Notes: a model not told the origin generated them from the sequence alone. Shown: positions 21,214 to 31,342, numbered from the stretch's first letter. The stretch: DNA of 64,000 nucleotides from Gari tellinella (GCA_922989275.2 OV277862.1:40821786-40885785), one strand, 5' to 3'. A program made the numbers and translations.

Positions 21214-21354
21214 GTTCATCTGCCTGGTGCCCTGAGTTCGAGCGGTATACCTCCACTGTTCTCCAGTACTGGACACAACATTGAGTTCATCTTACAGATA
21301 GAACTACCACTCATATCGTCAGCCTTTAAAATGTCAGGCTTTACTCCAGCACAG
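21214..21354 (+). CDS. TBC1D32: TBC1D32 exon (TBC-like domain)
   Basis: Acceptor ATTTATTTTACACAG, donor CACAG|GTCAGT, phase 0 in and out, 47 codons. Reads VHLPGALSSSGIPPLFSSTG then HNIEFILQIELPLISSAFKM then SGFTPAQ. Confidence 0.87.
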
Positions 21355-21605
21355 GTCAGTCAAATGTATTTTTGCTGTAACTTTATACAAATGTACTCAA
21401 ACTTCGCAGAAATCAAACATATTTATGGTAATTTATTGTCAACTTGTGTAACAATTTAAGGTTTCAGTACAAAATAGACTTATATTGCCTTGAAAAACTG
21501 ATTTCAGACCATGTTCATGTATTTGATATATTTCTGGCATTTGACTGTATATTATATTGCATTTTATCACGCTTGACTGTATATTTTATTGTATCATATT
21601 CACAG

Positions 21606-21794
21606 ATCTCTCTACACTGGCTGACTCAGTGTTTCTGGAACTATCTAGACTGGTTGGACATCTGTCACTATGTGATCATCTGTTTTATCCTGGGTGTGGA
21701 CTACCAGGTGTACCTGTGTGTGGCCATTATGAAACATCTACAGAGAGAAATAATGTCCCATGTACAGTCACAAGACCTGATCATCTTCCTAAAG
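21606..21794 (+). CDS. TBC1D32: TBC1D32 exon (TBC-like domain, most conserved part)
   Basis: Acceptor ATTCACAG, donor AAAG|GTAGGT, phase 0, 63 codons. Reads [20 protein letters not shown] then [20 protein letters not shown] then [20 protein letters not shown]. The HWLTQCF.NYLDW..ICHY and DYQ.Y.C.A..KHLQ patterns and the SQDL..FLK end are what identify the broad-minded family; this recognition is from memory and not from a search. Confidence 0.88.
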
Positions 21795-21827
21795 GTAGGT
21801 CAACTCAGTCACCCCTGAACTTTTAAT

Positions 21828-21985
21828 TTTCAATTAAGTCTAGTCCATTTAGATTATTTAGGGTTTATTTTAACAATAAATTGCAAGCAGTGTAGACTCT
21901 GATTAGAGGGCTCTGCAGGAGCCCTCTGATCAGAGTCTACACTGTTTGCATAGGACAAGTGTACTTTACAGGTATATTTCTACGT
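21828..21985. mobile_element. Family B MITE, right part missing
   Basis: GTCTAGTCCATTTAGATTA, then hairpin GCAGTGTAGACTCTGATTAG and complement around GAGGGCTCTGCAGGAGCCCTC, then GGACAAGTGTACTTTACAGG. No terminal TTAA on the right. Confidence 0.8.
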
Positions 21986-21990
21986 CAATA

Positions 21991-22583
21991 CAGTGCTCCC
22001 TCTCTACAATGGCCCTCCGAACAATGATCCCCTCTTTAACCCTTTCCCTTATAGAAGCGACTTTTAGCGCATTCATTTTATTCATCCGCTAAAGAAATAG
22101 TTCCATTTTTATACTGTCATGAATAAGAACTATAAGTAATATTTTCTATACACTAGCAGATGGTAACTTAAAGTAGGCTGAAAGTAAAGCAGAATGTGCC
22201 CTAGGGCACATTCTGCTTTACTTTCAGCCTGCTTTAATATGTCACATATCTTAACTACTAGAAACAGGCTATTGGTTAAAGGGTTAACAATGCTTTCAGT
22301 TGTTTACCAAACAAGACAATTATTGTTTAACCCTTTCATTGCTGTAAAATCATCTGCTTAAAATTGTCGTCTGCTGCTTTTTCTCAAAGATACATATAAG
22401 TGAACATTTCTGTCAAAATGTCCAATATGTGACTTTTAGAAAAAACGCAGAGGACAGTCATAAGCAGACAATATTGCAGCAGTAAAAACATTAGACATAA
22501 TTTTCCTGTTTAGGGAACTGCGGCAAGGGTCGTTGTAAAGAGGGAGTCGTTGTTTGGAGGGCCGTTGAAGGGAGAGAGCACTG
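21991..22583. mobile_element. Family F MITE containing a family A insertion
   Basis: TA-CAGTGCTCCCTCTCTACAAT ... GTTGAAGGGAGAGAGCACTG-TA. The interior shares CGTCTGCTGC and GTCAAAATGTCCA blocks with other F copies but lacks the internal hairpin they have. Confidence 0.9.
22036..22287. mobile_element. Family A MITE inside family F
   Basis: TTAACCCTTTCCCTTATAG ... TATTGGTTAAAGGGTTAA, inverted orientation. Hairpin GTAGGCTGAAAGTAAAGCAG and complement around AATGTGCCCTAGGGCACATT. Confidence 0.92.
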
Positions 22584-22721
22584 TATTAGAAAAGATTCAT
22601 TGACATAATGAGTCTATATATAATATATCAAAAAGTTTTTTTAAGGGCATCAAATTCAATCATATTTTCAAGACATGTGCAAACTCTGACAAAAGGTTTG
22701 GTAAAGAGCAGCATCCAGTTA

Positions 22722-22967
22722 CAGTGGAGAATCTGTTATTCTTTCCCAATAAACGCGTTTACGTTAAAACTATTATTTGCAGTGCAAACAGTTTGGAGCC
22801 AGATCAGACGCCGGGTAACCCGGCGTCTGATCAGGCTCCAAACTGTTTGCCACCAAGATAAACAAGAATTATCAGAATTGTCCAAAAGTTGTTATTTTCT
22901 ACGTTTTAGTGCTTTGCGTTTGCGTACGTTTGCGTTTAAACGGGAAAGAATAACAGATTTTCCACTG
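22722..22967. mobile_element. Family G hairpin MITE
   Basis: TA-CAGTGGAGAATCTGTTATT ... GAATAACAGATTTTCCACTG-TA, clear inverted ends with TA duplications. Hairpin CAAACAGTTTGGAGCCAGAT / CAGGCTCCAAACTGTTTG around CAGACGCCGGGTAACCCGGC. A 165-aa open frame across it is a by-product of the palindrome. Confidence 0.93.
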
Positions 22968-23089
22968 TACTGGAGGTTTCTGTATTACTGTTGTTCTGCA
23001 TTAAGCAGTCACCTGTCTTTGGTGTTTTGTCTTCATTCAATAACTGATATACTAAAGTATAACATCTTTATGGCTGAGAAACAGTGCTG

Positions 23090-23340
23090 CCATAAGTTGA
23101 CATGAAAAATCCTAAGATTTCCTAATTTGTATTTTTCAAGTGCAATTTTACAAATTGTACCTTTACCCAAACGCCTGTTGCTAATTTTGTTGAGCGTGAC
23201 TACTTAAAGCAGGCTGGAAGTAAAGCAGAATGCACCTTAAGGTGCATTCTGCTTTACTTTCAGCCTGCTTTAAGCTAACATGTACAAGAAAAAAAATCCT
23301 AAGATTTAGGAAAAATCTGGAGAAATGGCAGCCCTGGAGA
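23090..23340. repeat. Dispersed repeat containing a family A insertion
   Basis: Outer part: GTGCTGCCATAAGTTGACAT ... GAGAAATGGCAGCCCTG, with AAATCCTAAGATTT on both sides. Between about 23157 and 23300 lies a family A segment with a near-perfect hairpin GCAGGCTGGAAGTAAAGCAG around AATGCACCTTAAGGTGCATT. Confidence 0.75.
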
Positions 23341-23400
23341 AAAGGCTGAATATTATATATGTACATGTGAGACTTGACTGTCTTATCTTTATATTTACAG

Positions 23401-23514
23401 GAGGAGCCTATCCATGGGTTTAAGGTCTCACAGTACATCAAGTACATGCAGGAGCTTGAGAATAAATACCGCAAGATTATTATGCCAGATATGCTGAATA
23501 CAACACGCCCCTGA
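23401..23514 (+). CDS. TBC1D32: TBC1D32 terminal coding exon
   Basis: Acceptor TCTTTATATTTACAG; phase 0; reads EEPIHGFKVSQYIKYMQELE then NKYRKIIMPDMLNTTRP and a TGA stop. The EEP.HGF.VS.Y..YM..LE..YR pattern is the broad-minded C-terminus as I recall it. The summed coding length of all eleven exons is a whole number of codons after the first split codon. Confidence 0.87.
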   Translation, partial: EEPIHGFKVSQYIKYMQELENKYRKIIMPDMLNTTRP

Positions 23515-23741
23515 AGCTATCAATGAGTCCTTCAAGGAACAAGAACTTGCTGATAAAACACTGCAGTCCCATTATTGGAAGGAACTACGTATACGTGGAA
23601 GTTGCAGCCTTATGTAGACTTCATTTACTGGTTACTGCAAACAACAAATTGTATTTAACCCTTTCCCCATAGAAGCGCCTTTTGGAATTTTACTCAATAG
23701 ACAAATCTTTTTATGCTTCTGCTGTGCTCTGATAAGAATAT

Positions 23742-23934
23742 CAGAGCTCCAGATAAGGGGGGTATTTCAAAACTTAAAATCTTTATTTCTCAATTAAACC
23801 CTATGGTGTCACTACTCATTAGAATCGTCTCTTCGAGACGATTCTAATGAGTAGTAACACCATAGGATTTGGTGGTAAAATGAGTGAAAAAGTGTTGGAT
23901 TTGTTCAATTTACCCCCTCTTATCTGGAGCCCTG
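23742..23934. mobile_element. Family D hairpin MITE
   Basis: TCAGAGCTCCAGATAAGGGG ... CTCTTATCTGGAGCCCTG. Perfect hairpin ACTCATTAGAATCGTCTC / GAGACGATTCTAATGAGT with TTCGA centre. It sits in a degraded A-type segment that starts TTTAACCCTTTCCCCATAG at about 23655. Confidence 0.92.
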
Positions 23935-24069
23935 GAATATACAGAAATGGTTTCCTACACCCTGTTAGGAGGATGTGTAAAGCAGAGAAGAGCTTTCTGA
24001 TTTACTTTCAATCTGACAAGCTATAGGGGGAAGGGTTGATTGCCAAACAGGACTTGTGGTGTACAGTTA

Positions 24070-24283
24070 TTAACCCTTAGCCCGCCAAATAAATTGTCGT
24101 CTGCTACATTTCTCGTCTGCTTCAAGTTTCAAAGTGCTTCAAAGTTGCTCAAAATTGCTGAAAATGTTGTCCGAGTGTCAAACAGCTTGGATCCAGATGA
24201 GACGCCGAGTTACTCGGCGTCTCATCTGGATCCAAGCTGTTTGCATATGGAGCTATAGTCGTGAGTGGCAGGCTAAGGGTTAA
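24070..24283. mobile_element. Family C TTAA hairpin MITE
   Basis: TTAA-CCCTTAGCCCGCCAAAT ... GAGTGGCAGGCTAAGGG-TTAA. Hairpin CAAACAGCTTGGATCCAGAT / ATCTGGATCCAAGCTGTTTG around GAGACGCCGAGTTACTCGGC. Second copy at 58764. Confidence 0.93.
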
Positions 24284-25313
24284 GATAGCTATCAATTCTC
24301 GTAAGACAGATAACAGATACTATATTTACAAGAGAATTTGCTGCATATATTGAAGAGTGAAGTTACCTTGGTGTATGGTAGACACAAGGCCAAGTCGTGG
24401 ATCGGAGTACTACTGTAAAGCATGCTATTATGACCATTCTGAAGAAGTCAAATTGATAATATTCAACCCCTTCCTCCGCTTAAGCGCCAAAATATGCCTT
24501 TATTCCTTCCTCAGCATATGCACCACAAATGAATATTCATTGAAGGTGTTGAATACAGGTGGCAGCTTAAAGAAAAATTCAAGAAAAACAGAAAGTTCCT
24601 GAAGAGCTTTCTGCTTTACTATCATTTTGCTTTAAGGAGACACTTTGCCTGCTAGCAAAAGCCCAAATCTGACCAATCAAATGCTTGAGAATAATCTCAG
24701 ACTTAACTCAAAAGCTTTATAACGTTGGGACCTGGTCTTAAAAATGAAAACAAAATGAGTTCTTTTGGGCTGTTGTAATAGCATTGTTACTGTAGCACAG
24801 AGGAAAGGTGTGGATTTTACATCCAAAATAAAGTGACATTTTATATGTGCCAATTATGTGTAGATAATTTAAAGTTAAACCGTACAATAATGAATTTTCT
24901 AATAAAACTCCACAATTTTCTGATAAAGCATCCTCTTACTTTGACTCTCAAGGGGTTTGTCCCCACAATATTTTTAATATTAAACTGTTCATATCCTGAT
25001 CAGAGGGCTACTTCAGGACCTCTCTGATCTGGGTCTAGACTATTTGCAGATGAAGTGTAATAAAGTATAAATGTAGAAAATAATTTGCATTCCGTCCAGT
25101 TGTTAATTAACATATCATTATTGTTCTTTTGTGATAATATTTATGTATTTTCTGCTGGAAGGTTATAATCACTCTCCTAGATCTGAATATTAGAATCCAT
25201 GTATTGTTGGGATCTTTTGTGTTTTCAGTGAAACATTGATTTTTTCCCTCAGATACTTATCTATTTCTACAATGACCTTTTGACTTACAAGTTTGAAATG
25301 AGTAAACTCTGCT
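24284..25313. other. downstream of TBC1D32, hairpin relics
   Basis: An A/E-like relic at about 24463-24650 (CAACCCCTTCCTCCGCTTAA, then CAGAAAGTTCCTGAAGAGCTTTCTG) and an eroded B hairpin at about 24990-25050 (TCCTGATCAGAGGGCTACTT / CTCTGATCTGGGTCTAGAC). Some of this may be 3' UTR of TBC1D32; no coding frame is recognised. Confidence 0.5.
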
Positions 25314-25319
25314 AATAAA
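25314..25319 (+). promoter_or_regulatory. Possible polyadenylation signal AATAAA
   Basis: AATAAA followed within about 10 nt by TTTGTGTGGGG, a GT-rich context expected of a cleavage region. It is 1.8 kb past the TBC1D32 stop with MITEs between, so linkage to that gene is only a guess. Confidence 0.3.
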
Positions 25320-25336
25320 GCCTTTGTGTGGGGTCA

Positions 25337-25586
25337 TTTATCACATTCAACCCTAGCGACGAGAATACTCATCATTTACAAAGAGTGTACCCGTGTGGGT
25401 TACACTTGTCCTATGCAAACAGTGTAGATCCTGATCAGAGGGCTCCTTAAGGAACCCTCTGATCAGGGTCTACACTGTTTGTCATTTTGAAATGTATTGT
25501 TAAAATCAACCCTAAATAGTCCAAATGGACTAGACTTATTTTGAAATTGGAATTATTCATTAAAAGTTTCAGGGGTGAATGAGTTA
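25337..25586. mobile_element. Family B hairpin MITE
   Basis: Starts near TTTATCACATTCAACCCTAG and ends GGGGTGAATGAG-TTAA. Hairpin CAAACAGTGTAGATCCTGAT and complement around GAGGGCTCCTTAAGGAACCC. Close sister of the 20449 copy. Confidence 0.9.
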
Positions 25587-26112
25587 AGATCAAGATAATA
25601 GTATATAATAATGCTGCACAAATACATAATATTCAGTCTGTTTCTTTGTTAAAACATTTATGCTAGTTTTATAATAATGGGAATTTGGGAAATTATGCCT
25701 GATAGACTTTATGGTTATGAATCTTGGATCTAGAAAGATCACCGGTGAATTCCTCAGATCAACATGGCCATCCTAAAATTATTGTTTTCATCTCACATGA
25801 GCAATTTATTTCATCTCATATTTCATATCATAAGTCATTTGTGTAAAGAATTATTTAAAAGAAAAATGTTTGTGTCAAAGCCATTCAATAGGTAGCATAT
25901 GCTTCAGCAATGATCCAATCTTGAAGCAATGAGATCTGTACAACAAATGACTGCTCAATGCAGTACAAATGTAATGCAGAAAGTATGACAAATTCCAGTA
26001 TGTTACATTTGTTTTGTTGCATTAATGACAGGTGGTAGCTTAATGCAGGACAAAAGTTCATGCAGAAGGCTCCTTTAGGATGACTTGTCCTGCATTAAGC
26101 AGTCACTTGTCT

Positions 26113-26364
26113 TTAACCCTTTACCCCATAGCCTGTTTCTAGTTTTAAAAACAGGCAACTTCTTAAAGCAGATTAAAGGTAAAGCAGACTGCGCCTTCAT
26201 GCACAGTCTGCTTTACTTTCAGCCAGCTTTAAGCTACTCTTTGCTAGAAAATAGAAAAAAAATCTTAAGATACATATTCATGACTGTATAAATTGGAACT
26301 ATTTTCTTCAGCGGATGAATAAATTGAATGTGCTAAAAAGCGCTTCTATTGGGGAAAGGGTTAA
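26113..26364. mobile_element. Family A TTAA hairpin MITE
   Basis: TTAACCCTTTACCCCATAGC ... CTATTGGGGAAAGGGTTAA. Hairpin GCAGATTAAAGGTAAAGCAG and complement. It is inserted in an eroded family E-like hairpin region (25945-26112 and 26365-26415). Confidence 0.9.
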
Positions 26365-26643
26365 AGATCACCATGCATCTTCATTCAGTTGTCGCTTAAT
26401 ATCGATCTGACTGTACAGAAAATTCTGTTCAGAATATTCAGTTATTGGAATCATGTATATTTTACAAGAAAAACTTGTTAGATTTTAAATTATAGAATTT
26501 AAGCTATTTAAGTAGTGCTGGCAAGACTTAATAAAAAATTATGCAATTTTGTATTTGCGTTGTACATGTTTTTAAAACCAATTGTTACTACAAATATATA
26601 GTTGACCCTCTTTACAGCAACGTTTTGGTTCCATTTACTGACT

Positions 26644-27125
26644 TTAACCCTTTACCTCATAGCCTGCTTCTAGTTTTGAAGACAGGTGATCGCTTAACTC
26701 TTTGAACCCTAGTCACGCATATATGCATCCTTTGCAAACAGTGTACCTGTGAAGAGTATATTTGTCATATGCAAACAAAGTAGACCCTGATCAGAGGGCT
26801 CTTAAGGAGTTTGTTGTGTGGTAAATTGGTAATACATTGACAAAAACAACCCTAAATAGTCAAAAGTAAACAAGACTAAATTGGAAACTGGATTGTTTAT
26901 TTGAAGTTTCAGGAAGGAAATGGTTAAGCAGACTGAAAGTAAAGCAGAATGTGCCTTAAGGCACATTCTGCTTTACTTTCAGCCTGCTTTAAGCTACCAT
27001 CTGCTAGTATATAGAAAATATCTTCATGTCACATACTCATAACTGTATACATTGGGAACTCTTTTCTCCAGTAGAAGAATAAGATAAAAGCAATAAAAAA
27101 GCATATTTATGGGGGAATATGTTAA
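26644..27125. mobile_element. Family A MITE split by a family B MITE
   Basis: A begins TTAACCCTTTACCTCATAGC and runs to GACAGGTGATCGC-TTAA, where B starts. After B it resumes TTAA-GCAGACTGAAAG, continues with the hairpin (AAGTAAAGCAGAATGTGCC and complement), and ends GGGGGAATATGTTAA. Confidence 0.9.
26694..26927. mobile_element. Family B MITE inside the hairpin arm of family A
   Basis: TTAA-CTCTTTGAACCCTAG ... AGGAAGGAAATGG-TTAA. The flanking A sequence reads continuously once B and one TTAA are removed, proving a TTAA target duplication. The right arm of the B hairpin is partly deleted. Confidence 0.93.
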
Positions 27126-27354
27126 ACTGAAACTGCTGTTTTATAAGGATTTTTTTTTCAGTAGCCAAATTTGTGTTAAACAACCAGTCAACAAAAGAGG
27201 AAAAGATTTTTTATAAAGACATGATTGTATAATGCAAGATAGAATTCATGCAGCAAACACTTTTAGGGGCTTTATGTAATTACTTTCATCATCTATTTAG
27301 ACTGCTAACAAGTTTTCTTTCGAATATGCTGAATATTACGTTTGTTTGTTTTAG

Positions 27355-27442
27355 GTCCATTTCTGCCAACATTTGGCTAATTGGACGTCCAAGGGAGAGT
27401 GAAGCAGATAAAGAGGAACCCAGGCAGTCCTACTCGTTTTAG
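27355..27442 (+). CDS. Doubtful terminal exon cut short by a transposon
   Basis: After a convincing acceptor (TTTGTTTGTTTTAG) a frame reads SISANIWLIGRPRESEADKE then EPRQSYSF and stops. I do not recognise it. The last codon and stop (TTTTAG) overlap the terminal CTAA of the Hel element at 27439 read backwards, so the stop is largely supplied by the transposon. No partner exon was found. It may be a decayed exon or a chance frame. Confidence 0.25.
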
Positions 27443-28694
27443 CTCACCTGGCACGTAGTGCCAAGGTGAGCTATTTAGATTGTCCTCTGTTGGTCGTCAA
27501 CAATATCTTTAAATGACATCTCCTCCTAAACTACTGGACAGATTTTTACCAAACTTGGCCTGAATGATCCTTATATGGTCCTCTTTCAAAGTTGTTCAAA
27601 CATTTGCGGTCCGTTGCATATCTAAGTCACAGGAGCTAAAAATAGATTTTTTTCAATGAAAACTTAAAAAATCTTCTTGTCCAAAACGACAAGGGCCAGA
27701 GCTTAGACATTTGGCACATGGCATCATCTATAGGTCCTCTATCAAGTTTGTTCAAATTATGCCCTGGGATCAAAATTGGCCCTGCCCCGGGGTCACAGTT
27801 TTACATAAGAGTTATATAGTGAAATCTTCAATTATCTTCTTTTCCTAAACTAATATGGCCAGAGCTTTGATTTTTGGCATGGTGACACTTCTAGAGGCCC
27901 TTTACCAATATTGTTTAAAGCGATCTGGTTTGTTGTAGATCTAGGTCACAGGAGCTAAAAATAGATTTTTTCAATGAAAACTTAAATAATCTTCTTGTCA
28001 ATAACCTACAAGGGCCAGAGTTTAGATATTTGCCATATTAGGCATCATCTAGTAGTCCTCTATCAAGATTGTTAAAATTTTGCCCCTTGGGTCAAAATTG
28101 GCTCCCCCCTGGGGGTCACCGTTTGAGTTTTATAGTGTAATCTTCAATCATCTTCTCTGTAACTAATATGGCCAGAGCTTTAATATTTGGCATGGTGACG
28201 CTTCTAGTTGTTCCCGCCAGTTGCATATCTGGGGCCCGTTTCATAAAACTTTGTACGACAAATGTCGTAAGTCAGATTATAAAAGACTCAATTATTATTT
28301 AAATCTCAATCTAATCCTGTGTAAAAACATCTCTTTGGAATCGTCTTGAAAAGACGATTTCCAAAGAGATGTCACAAGACAGGATTAGATAGAGAAAACA
28401 GAAATTAAATGTATTTTGAAGTTTGACTTACGATCGTTTTTATCATACCGAGTTTTATGAAACCGGCCCCTGGGTCACATTAGCTAGTTTCTTTTTCAAT
28501 GAAAAGTCGTACTGTTTGAAACCATGTACAAAGTCATGAGCTTAGACATTTGACAAAACACGTCATTTGCGCGTGTTCATCAGCAAGATATTTGAAATTA
28601 TGTCATTGGGGTGAAATGATCCCACCAAGGAGTCATGTGCCCCTTGTATTGGTTTTTCCAGGTGAGCGATATTTAGGCCAGCATGGGCCACTTG
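27439..28694 (-). mobile_element. Hel (Helentron-like) element, reverse orientation
   Basis: The left edge is the family's hairpin end, AGCTCACCTGGCACGTAGTG then CCAAGGTGAGCT. The right edge, CCAGGTGAGCGATATTTAGG then CCAGCATGGGCC, is the complement of the family start. Internal repeats of about 300 bp recur (GGCCAGAGCTT, GTTATATAGTGAAATCTTCA). A separate MITE is inserted at 28231. Confidence 0.85.
28231..28470. mobile_element. MITE with GGGGCCNGTTTCATAAAAC ends
   Basis: Inverted ends GGGGCCCGTTTCATAAAACT and AGTTTTATGAAACCGGCCCC, with an internal perfect hairpin ACATCTCTTTGGAATCGTCTT / AGACGATTTCCAAAGAGATGT. Inserted in the Hel element. Confidence 0.9.
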
Positions 28695-29181
28695 TTGGGT
28701 ATAAAGCCCTCTGGTTATTTTACATGTTCATGCTTCATGCAGCCAAACAGTCTTGATGTAATGAATATTGTACTATAAAGCTGTAAAACCTGTATCGTAA
28801 TAAATTACAACATGTAATCATCCACACTAAAATTGACTGATCTTTCAAGGGACCGAAGAAAAACATCACATCTTGTCAATAACTACTCTGAGAGATTTAA
28901 ACATTACAGACGTATTGCTCTGGGTCAAGATAGGAAAACAAAGTTTGTGTAAAAATTTAATAAATTTTATTTCACGCTATGAAAACACATATTCAACTTT
29001 TCACAATAATTCAACCATTTAAACATTTAGCACATTATGGATGAATCTAGAACAACAGTTGCAAATAGTTTGGATCCAGATCAATTAAGGGATAAACAAA
29101 ATCAATTTGGATCAACACTGAGTAATTCACCTAACAAATATAATGTACCCTAAAATGGCAGCCTCTTATCTAATTAGTGAA
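28695..29181. other. AT-rich stretch, nothing recognised
   Basis: Only a stray half-hairpin motif (TTGCAAATAGTTTGGATCCA) at about 29059. No coding frame or repeat ends seen. Confidence 0.5.
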
Positions 29182-29478
29182 CAGGGCTCCAGATTAGATG
29201 AGTATTTCAAAACTAAAATCTTTCATTCTGACGAGTCCAAACAAGGACAAAATTAGTCAATGATATGTGACACCAAAGTAACATTCCAGCTGGGTTTTCT
29301 CTTGTCAGTCTTCTATATTTTTCTAAATATTTCTGTCTGAATCAAACCCTGTGGTGTGACGACTCATTAGAATCGTATCTTCAAGACAATTCTAATGAGT
29401 AGTTACACCATAAGATTTGGTGCCGACATGAAGGAGAAAACTATTTCTTCAGTTTACTCCCTCTTGTCTGGAGCCCTG
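29182..29478. mobile_element. Family D MITE with a 110-bp insertion
   Basis: CAGGGCTCCAGATTAGATGA ... CTCTTGTCTGGAGCCCTG. Between about 29231 and 29340 it carries extra sequence absent from other D copies; that insertion begins with a hammerhead-like motif. Hairpin arms ACTCATTAGAATCGTATC and complement. Confidence 0.88.
29223..29263 (+). ncRNA. Hammerhead-ribozyme-like motif, core mutated
   Basis: In order: TCATT, the core CTGACGA, stem II GTCC-AAACAA-GGAC, AAAA where GAAA is expected, a minimal stem III/loop TTAG, TC, then AATGA, which pairs exactly with TCATT as stem I. All parts are in type I hammerhead order and spacing. The G12 position is A, which should abolish cleavage, so this is at best a decayed ribozyme. 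Part of the motif may come from the host D element. Confidence 0.45.
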
Positions 29479-29677
29479 GTGAATACTCGCCTGCATCGTT
29501 TTAAACTAGATTTTTGCATTGTTGCACATTTTTTAAACACAATGATAACATAAGAACAACCAACTCGAAGCTGTACATTTTCCTCAAACAATAAGGTTGA
29601 CTAGCATCAAAAAGATAAGGGAATTCAAGCTATCAAGTAATAGACTGTCTTTAATTATCTGTAAGTAACAACCTGCC

Positions 29678-30141
29678 TTAACCCTTTACTCCATAATTTT
29701 TTCTAGTTTAGAAGACAGATAACTACTTACAGCAGTTTGAAAGTAAAGCAGAATGTGCCTTTACCCATTACCTTATAGCCTGTTTCTAGTTTTGAAGATA
29801 GTTAACCGCTTAAAGCAGGTTGAAAGTAAAGCAGAATGCGGGCGCATTCTGCTTTACTTTCAGCCTGCTTTAATCTGTCATCTAAAATATAGAATAGATT
29901 TCTTATTATACATATTCATGGCTTCATAAATTGGAACTATTTTATTTATCGGAGGAATAAACTAAATACGCGAAAAGGCGCTTCTATTGGGGAAAGGGTT
30001 TAGATACATTCTGCTTTACTTTCAGCCTGCTGTAATTTAACTTACTGTCTTATATGACTGTATAAATTAGAGCTATGTCTTTAGTGAATTTATAAAAACA
30101 AGGGGTAGTTATTTTTGTGTATCTATGGAGTAATGGCCTAA
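29678..30141. mobile_element. Family A MITE split by another A copy
   Basis: Outer: TTAACCCTTTACTCCATAAT to GCAGAATGTGCCT, then resumes ATACATTCTGCTTTACTTTC and ends CTATGGAGTAATGGCCTAAA. The break is at the centre of the hairpin, where the TTAA normally lies. Confidence 0.82.
29759..30003. mobile_element. Family A inner copy at the hairpin centre
   Basis: CTTTACCCATTACCTTATAG ... TTGGGGAAAGGGTTTAG. Hairpin GCAGGTTGAAAGTAAAGCAG and complement around AATGCGGGCGCATT (central TTAA lost). Confidence 0.85.
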
Positions 30142-30624
30142 AGCCTCTGATGGGTTCATACACAATCTAATTAACAATAAACTTGAAAAGCAGAATCATT
30201 TCCTTCCATGGGAAATAGACATATTTGTGTCAAACATATTTGTGTATGAAACTTGTATAATAACTGAAACTGTCTTAAAAACTGAATAAAAATCTATAAA
30301 CAAAAGTGCATACAAAATATATAAAAACTTTCAGTGATAAATGTATGTGTGTGAATACAATAATATACTAGACATGATTATATTTGTTCAATCATTATGA
30401 AGACATTCTTCAGTAGCTTTCTGCTTTACTTTCACTCTGCTTTAACCCTATCTTCAATAGCTTAATTTCAGTATTATACCTAAAGGAATGAAAGAGATCC
30501 CTCTTATCAGGGTCTGCATTGTTTGTAATTTTGCCCATGAGACTTTAAATGGAAAATTCTAGTTTTCAATTTAAGTCTAGTATACTTGGCGCTAGGGTTG
30601 AATGTGTCCATGCAATCACCTTAC
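30142..30624. other. AT-rich stretch with B fragment
   Basis: The second half (about 30490-30610) holds the right portion of a family B element (CTTATCAGGGTCTGCATTGT ... GGCGCTAGGGTTGAATGTG). The first half shows nothing recognised. Confidence 0.6.
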
Positions 30625-30876
30625 TTAACCCATTACCCCATAGCCCGTTTCTAGTTTTGAAGATAGGTTACCACTTAAAGCAGGCTGAAAGTAAAGCTGA
30701 ATGCGCCTTAAGGCGCATTCTGCTTTACTTTAAGCCTGCTTTAAGCTACTATCATCTAGAATAAAGAAAATATTTCTCATGATACATATTCATGACTAGA
30801 TAAATTGGAGCTATTTTCTTCAATGGAGGAATGCATTAAAGGCGTAAAAAGAGGTATTTATGGGGTAATGGGTTAA
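30625..30876. mobile_element. Family A TTAA hairpin MITE
   Basis: TTAACCCATTACCCCATAGC ... TTTATGGGGTAATGGGTTAA. Hairpin GCAGGCTGAAAGTAAAGCTG and complement around AATGCGCCTTAAGGCGCATT. Confidence 0.93.
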
Positions 30877-30909
30877 AATTGGTTTATCTTGAAAATACAA
30901 TATAAATGT

Positions 30910-31342
30910 ACAGAAAAACCTTTCTTTTACGACCGCTAAAATAAGGCTAAATAATTGCCTGTAATGCAAATGGCAGCTTAACTCTTTCCTCCCTGAAACC
31001 TCAATTGGACAATTCCAGTTTCCATTTTAGTCTAGTCCATTTCTGGCTTTTAAGGGTAGTTTGGTCCATTTTTGGCATTATAACAAACAGTGAAGACCCT
31101 GATCAGAGGGCTCCTTTCGGAGCCCTCTGATCTGGGTCTTCACTGTTTGCATAGGACAAGTGAACTATTCACAAGTACACTGTATGAACAGGACGCCTAT
31201 ATGCGGGACTAGGGTTCAAAGGGTTAAAGCAAGGTGAAAGTCAAACAGAAAGCTCCTGTTTACTTTCACCTTGCTTTTAAGCAGCCACCTGCCATATGCA
31301 TAAGTTATTTAACTTTGTGGTTGTTGTAGAGAAGTTTGACTG
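30910..31342. mobile_element. Family E MITE split by a family B MITE
   Basis: TA-CAGAAAAACCTTTCTTTTAC to ATGGCAGC-TTAA; resumes TTAA-AGCAAGGTGAAAGTC and ends GTAGAGAAGTTTGACTG-TA. Confidence 0.85.
30978..31227. mobile_element. Family B MITE inside family E
   Basis: TTAA-CTCTTTCCTCCCTGAAA ... GGGTTCAAAGGG-TTAA, inserted in the TTAA that opens the E hairpin arm. Perfect hairpin CAAACAGTGAAGACCCTGAT / ATCTGGGTCTTCACTGTTTG. Confidence 0.94.

Noticed and set aside
21557..21826. 89-aa frame overlapping the TBC1D32 exon
   Set aside because: Alternative frame of the conserved exon; the family motif and phase continuity are in the other frame.
22608..23105. 165-aa open frame, and pairs of opposing frames at 13627-13903 and 52217-52573
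   Set aside because: They run through the family G hairpin, and the two strands encode near-identical peptides because the sequence is palindromic. No domain; a by-product of the inverted repeat.
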